This document shows, piece after piece, positions 23,199 through 27,363 of a stretch of DNA of 27,363 bases. A model generated the notes under the pieces. It did not search any database, was not told the origin of the DNA, and was given only the letters and a program-made list of their open reading frames with translations. The stretch's first letter is position 1. Each line of letters starts with the position of its first letter. The stretch lies in the NCBI GenBank assembly GCA_949288455.1, contig CASEKF010000025.1:1-27363 (forward strand), in the 5' to 3' direction. Made by a program: the position numbers and the translations under genes. This DNA comes from an uncultured bacterium. GTDB lineage: Bacteria; Vulcanimicrobiota; CADAWZ01.

Positions 23199-26100
23199 AT
23201 GAATCTTTTCAGCATTTTTATAAAACACCCCGTTAGCGCCGTCATGTTTAATATGGCTATCGTAGTAGCGGGCATAGCCTGTTTTATGGGGCTGGCTTAT
23301 AACAACATGCCCGACGTAGATTTACCTATCGCATCGGTATTCGTACAGCTTCCAGGCGCCAATCCGGAAACGATAGAAAGCGAAATAACAAAAAGGATAG
23401 AAGATTCCGTAGCTTCCATTTCAGGTCTGGACGAATATACTTCCACGACTATGGACGGGAGCGCTTCCATAGTCGCGCAATTCGAGATAGAAAAAGACGT
23501 CGACGTAGCCGTAAAAGAAGTCGAAGACAAAATAACGGCCGTGCAAAATAATTTTCCCGAAGGCACTATGACGCCTATCGTTCAAAAAGTCAGTCCAAGC
23601 GACACTCCTATTTTAGTGCTCACCATATCCGGAGACCGAGACATAAAAGAAATGACTGAAATATGCAGACAAGATCTGAAAAATTATATTCAGTCTATTA
23701 AAGGAGTAGGACAGGTTAATATACTCGGAGGATGTTTTAGAGAAATATCCATAGACGTAAACCTGGATCTTCTCAATAAGTACGGCTTAACCATAACGGA
23801 CGTAAATAAAGCTATCGACGCTCAAAATAAGGAAGTTCCCGGAGGCAGAATAACCGGCCCGAATATGGAATACACAATGAGAAGCATCGGGAGACTTGAG
23901 AACATATCGCAATACAAAGATATAATCATAGCGGATAAAAACGGCTCTCAAATATATCTTGGCGATATAGCCGAAATTAAAGACGGAAGAAAAGAGCAGA
24001 GAACGGCCGCTATGCTTGACGGCAAAAACGCCATAGCCATGCAGATCATTAAAATTAAAGGCGGAAATACGGTCGAAGTAATAGATCAAGTAAAAAATAA
24101 TTGGGAAGCCATAAAATCGATACTACCGTCAGATCTTGACATAAGGATTATTAAAGATCAGTCTATCGTAATCAAGGAATCGGTAGACGAAATTTTTGAG
24201 CACCTCTACCTGGGAGGAGGGCTTGCTTGTCTTCTGACATTCCTGTTTATGAGAAACATCAGAAGTACGTTTATAGCCGGCATAGCCATTCCTACGTCCG
24301 TTATAGCTACTTTTATCGTTATGAAGATTAATAATTATACTCTTGATACGATAACGCTTCTTGCTCTGGCCCTCGTAGTCGGAATCGTCATAGACGACGC
24401 CGTAGTCGTTTTGGAAAATATATGGAGACTGATGGAAGAAGAAGGTCTTCCGGCGTTCGAGGCCGCTATAAAAGGAATACAGGAAATAGGAATGGCTGTT
24501 CTTGCCACAAGCGCCTGCTTAATGGTCATTTTTATTCCGCTGGGCTTCATCAGCGGAATGGTCGGAAAATTTATCAGCTGTTACGGCATAACAATGGCGG
24601 CGTCGGTATTGTTTTCCATGCTGGTATCCTTCACGCTTACTCCCATGCTATGTTCAAAACTTATGGTTCCGCCTAAAGAAGCCGGAAAAACCGACGCTGT
24701 TACGAAATGGCTTCAAGATACGTACGAATTCTTTTTAAAAATGTTCCTGAACCCGCTGGGATCTCTTATAATTCTGGCATTATGCGTCTTACTGCTCTTC
24801 TGGACCGTAGGATTAACGGGAAAAGTAAAAACCGAATTCGTAGCTTCAAACGACGACGGACAATACGACGTGCTTATCAAGCTGCCCGGAGGCTGGCCTA
24901 TCAACAGATCCATGGTCACTCTGAAAGAAATAGAAACGGAACTGCGTCAACTGCCGTATATCGAGCACGTTTTAACGACAATAGGAACTGCCAACGCAGG
25001 AGACGAGTATAACGAAAGCTCCGATATAACGAGCGGAAATATATATGTAAAAATGAAGGATTATTCCGAAAGAGCTTACGGAATAAAAAATTTTCTGATA
25101 GACATAGCAACGTTAAAGAAACCGAAAGCCTTTTTCGAATATACTCAGTTTGACTCTATGACGGCAGCGAGACAAATACTGCATAAATACAGAGCAATGC
25201 TTAGAACGCAAACTTGTATAGAGTCTTCCGTCAACGGGCAAGCCAGTCCGGATCTCTCATATATTATACTGGGAGCCGAATTAAACGTATTGGAAAAAAC
25301 CGCGGATTACATAGTGGAAAAATTGTCGGCCACTCCAGGAATAGTAGACGTAGACACTGACATGGTCTTTGCCAATCCCGAAGTCCATATACAATTTGAC
25401 AGAAAAGCGGCCGCGGATCAGGGAGTAAATATGGAGCAAGCCAGCAATATTATATCCGCAATGATAGGAGGCAAAAAACTAAGCAGCACATATCTGGAAG
25501 GCAGATGGACATACGACGTCAACGTAAGACTGAGAGAGGAAGACAGAAATGCCCCGGAAGCCCTTCAAAACATATATATAACCAACAATTCAGGAGAAAG
25601 AGTGCTTCTTTCTTCCATAGCCGGCATAACCCAAACCGTCGGACCGTCTAAAATCAATCACTACAACGGTCAAAGATCCGTAAAGATAACCTTTAATTTA
25701 AACGGCTACAGCGCCGGAAAAGCGATGGCAGACTGCGCTAAATATTTTAAAGAATGTAATCTTCCGCAAGACTACTCCGAAGCCGTAACGGGAAACTCAA
25801 AATACATGGTAGAAACGGCTCAGTCTCTCGGAGGAGCTCTGATAATAGCTCTTCTCTTCGTTTATATGGTTTTGGCCAGTCAATTTGAAAGTTACTTAGA
25901 TCCGCTTCTGGTTCTGGCCACCGTGCCCATGACCGTGCCTTTTGCTCTTATATCGCTGGCGGAAACCGACAAATCTCTCAACCTGCTGTCAGGCTTAGGA
26001 CTATTCCTGTTATTCGGAATAGTCATGAAAAACGCTATTTTGCAGGTTGAGCATTCCAATCATGTTATGAAAGTTTCCGGTCTTTCGAGTAAAGACGCTA

Positions 26101-26702
26101 TCATTAAAGCCAATAAGGAAAGGCTAAGACCAATTTTAATGACGACGTTAACAATCATCGTCGGCATGCTGCCCGTAGCCATCGCCGGTTCAAACGGCAA
26201 TATGAAATCTCCCATGGCGGTAGTCGTAGTGGGAGGTCAGTCCATGTGTTTCTTCTTAACGCTTATATTAGTTCCGGTTCTCCAAAATATGCAACATTTT
26301 ATATATAGAAAAATAGGCTGGGAGAAAAACGAAAAAAATGCTGACGCGCCGCAGGGTAAGCCGGCCAATAATACGGAAGACGACAACGGCGTCAAAAATA
26401 CTATTAAGAGAGCCATAAAAAATATTACGACGACAGCGGTGGCCATGGCGAACAAAAAAGATAAAGCGAACGAAAATACGCAAGTAAAAGAGGATCAAAA
26501 CGAATCCGACGTTTTTGCAGATCAAAAATTCGAAACAAGACAAGACGACAGAACTTCCGGAGAGAAGCCGCAAAAGACGGACGGCTCAAAAAACGACGAA
26601 TTAAAACAAGAACGCCGATCGAGTAAGAAAAAGAGCAAACCGGAACAAAATACAAAAGCGTCAAAACCAGATGAGAGTTCAGGTAATGCAGATGAAAAAT
26701 AA
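23199..26702 (+). CDS. RND efflux transporter permease, HAE1-like, with charged tail
   Basis: Inner-membrane proton-driven pump of the AcrB/MexB superfamily. The N-terminal helix MNLFSIFIKHPVSAVMFNMAIVVAG, the porter segment PDVDLPIASVFVQLPGANPETIE, and the TM4 proton relay LALALVVGIVIDDAVVVLENIW with D399-D400 are clear, as are FVYMVLASQFESYLDPLLVL and LFGIVMKNAIL in the second half. Residues up to about 1043 make a complete pump; the last 124 residues are a hydrophilic Lys/Glu/Asp/Asn-rich tail, unusual for the family and predicted cytoplasmic. The ATG follows AGGGAG. It lies between the adaptor and the TolC-like gene, with which it overlaps by 11 nt. Drug, lipid or metabolite export cannot be told apart. 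Confidence 0.94.
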   Translation: MNLFSIFIKHPVSAVMFNMAIVVAGIACFMGLAYNNMPDVDLPIASVFVQLPGANPETIESEITKRIEDSVASISGLDEYTSTTMDGSASIVAQFEIEKDVDVAVKEVEDKITAVQNNFPEGTMTPIVQKVSPSDTPILVLTISGDRDIKEMTEICRQDLKNYIQSIKGVGQVNILGGCFREISIDVNLDLLNKYGLTITDVNKAIDAQNKEVPGGRITGPNMEYTMRSIGRLENISQYKDIIIADKNGSQIYLGDIAEIKDGRKEQRTAAMLDGKNAIAMQIIKIKGGNTVEVIDQVKNNWEAIKSILPSDLDIRIIKDQSIVIKESVDEIFEHLYLGGGLACLLTFLFMRNIRSTFIAGIAIPTSVIATFIVMKINNYTLDTITLLALALVVGIVIDDAVVVLENIWRLMEEEGLPAFEAAIKGIQEIGMAVLATSACLMVIFIPLGFISGMVGKFISCYGITMAASVLFSMLVSFTLTPMLCSKLMVPPKEAGKTDAVTKWLQDTYEFFLKMFLNPLGSLIILALCVLLLFWTVGLTGKVKTEFVASNDDGQYDVLIKLPGGWPINRSMVTLKEIETELRQLPYIEHVLTTIGTANAGDEYNESSDITSGNIYVKMKDYSERAYGIKNFLIDIATLKKPKAFFEYTQFDSMTAARQILHKYRAMLRTQTCIESSVNGQASPDLSYIILGAELNVLEKTADYIVEKLSATPGIVDVDTDMVFANPEVHIQFDRKAAADQGVNMEQASNIISAMIGGKKLSSTYLEGRWTYDVNVRLREEDRNAPEALQNIYITNNSGERVLLSSIAGITQTVGPSKINHYNGQRSVKITFNLNGYSAGKAMADCAKYFKECNLPQDYSEAVTGNSKYMVETAQSLGGALIIALLFVYMVLASQFESYLDPLLVLATVPMTVPFALISLAETDKSLNLLSGLGLFLLFGIVMKNAILQVEHSNHVMKVSGLSSKDAIIKANKERLRPILMTTLTIIVGMLPVAIAGSNGNMKSPMAVVVVGGQSMCFFLTLILVPVLQNMQHFIYRKIGWEKNEKNADAPQGKPANNTEDDNGVKNTIKRAIKNITTTAVAMANKKDKANENTQVKEDQNESDVFADQKFETRQDDRTSGEKPQKTDGSKNDELKQERRSSKKKSKPEQNTKASKPDESSGNADEK

Positions 26703-27363
26703 AAGACAGAAACAAATCTTTAGTATCCTGATAGCGTGCCTACTCGCAATATCCACGGCCTTTATTCAAGCTCAAGAAACAGGGAAAATCACGCTAGACT
26801 CCGCGACGTCAGAGCAGACGTCCTCAGAAAAAGTCGTAAGTTCTCAGGTAAAATCGGAAGGACCTGCCGATACGCCAGAAACTCTTCCCGTCAAAATACC
26901 GATCGGCTATGAAAGCGGATCTCTGATTAAAAAATCGGAAGAGATGCGCATACCATGGATCGAAATAAGACGAGTTGAATTCGGCAAAAGTTTTTTGAAC
27001 GACAGAAACGTGGACGACTTGCTGAACGACTCGGTTCTTCCCGAATTCGACATAAATCAGACGAGCGAACGGAGCCTTGATCTTAACGAATGTCTCGAAC
27101 TGGCTTTTTTGAACAGTCCCGACATGATGAAAGCCGGTTACGCGGTAAAACAATATGAAGCGCAGTTAAGACGAACCATGAGTCTTTACATTCCTAACGC
27201 TTCGCTAATTCTTTTAAGAAGCGACGCCGGTATTCCGGCTCTTAACGATAACTACTGGAACAATTCGATAACCGGCGAAATTTCATATTCTCTGTACGAT
27301 TCGGGCAGAAGGTCGCAAATGAAAGAAGCCGCGGGACAAAGTCTTGAAGCCGCGAGATATTCG
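26692..27363 (+). CDS. TolC-family outer-membrane efflux protein, C-terminus cut
   Basis: Outer-membrane channel partner of the RND pump. From the ATG at 26692 (AGGT 7 nt upstream) it reads MKNKRQKQIFSILIACLL, a Sec signal peptide probably cleaved after IQA (residue 27). The TolC/OEP domain begins near residue 129: LDLNECLELAFLNSPDM followed by a long helix and SLYIPNASL, then ITGEISYSLYDSGRRS. 224 residues are visible, about half of a TolC monomer. About 100 residues, Ser/Glu-rich at first, lie between signal peptide and OEP domain, longer than usual. The start overlaps the pump gene by 11 nt. Confidence 0.88.
   Translation, partial: MKNKRQKQIFSILIACLLAISTAFIQAQETGKITLDSATSEQTSSEKVVSSQVKSEGPADTPETLPVKIPIGYESGSLIKKSEEMRIPWIEIRRVEFGKSFLNDRNVDDLLNDSVLPEFDINQTSERSLDLNECLELAFLNSPDMMKAGYAVKQYEAQLRRTMSLYIPNASLILLRSDAGIPALNDNYWNNSITGEISYSLYDSGRRSQMKEAAGQSLEAARYS

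Overview
The window comes from a low-GC, probably anaerobic bacterium with two membranes. A tripartite RND efflux system (lipoprotein adaptor, inner-membrane pump, TolC-family outer-membrane protein) points to an outer membrane. The order ffh-rpsP-khpA-ylqD-rimM-trmD-rplS and the long form of ribosomal protein S12 are like Firmicutes, and YlqD is also known from cyanobacteria as far as I recall. A diderm relative of those groups (non-photosynthetic Cyanobacteriota, Elusimicrobiota, Synergistota or similar) would fit, but the sequence alone does not settle the phylum.

Layout. (1) 1-6986, minus strand: translation genes in the order rpsL-rpsG, fusA, then rpsJ-rplC-rplD-rplW-rplB-rpsS (rpsS runs off the left edge). 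tuf, usually found between fusA and rpsJ, is absent, and the cluster is split by intergenic stretches of 322 and 535 bp that carry convincing promoters and terminator-like hairpins. (2) 7360-10238, plus strand: a two-gene unit with overlapping ends, encoding a DEDDh 3'-5' exonuclease and a 753-residue protein with a DnaB-like N-terminal region, about 275 residues of coiled coil and a divergent DnaB/RecA-type ATPase core. This is the least familiar part of the window. A perfect 35-bp inverted repeat closes it and serves the convergent lepB side too. (3) 10400-15578, minus strand: ffh, rpsP, khpA, ylqD, rimM, trmD, rplS, lepB (ribosome maturation, tRNA methylation, protein targeting and export). 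(4) 15972-16958, minus strand: a Gly/Met/Asn-rich protein with five EF-hand-like calcium loops and a 4 x 27-bp tandem repeat. (5) 17286-20188, minus strand: larB-larC-larE for the nickel-pincer nucleotide cofactor, with no larA in view. (6) 20491-21624, plus strand: a DUF362 protein with two [4Fe-4S] motifs, divergent from larB. (7) 21877-27363, plus strand: the RND efflux operon, with the TolC-family gene cut by the right edge.

Most genes have a clear Shine-Dalgarno sequence; ffh is a conspicuous exception. Several starts were moved to the codon served by the ribosome binding site (rplS, rimM, larE, the EF-hand gene, the DUF362 gene). No tRNA, rRNA, CRISPR array, insertion sequence or phage gene was seen.
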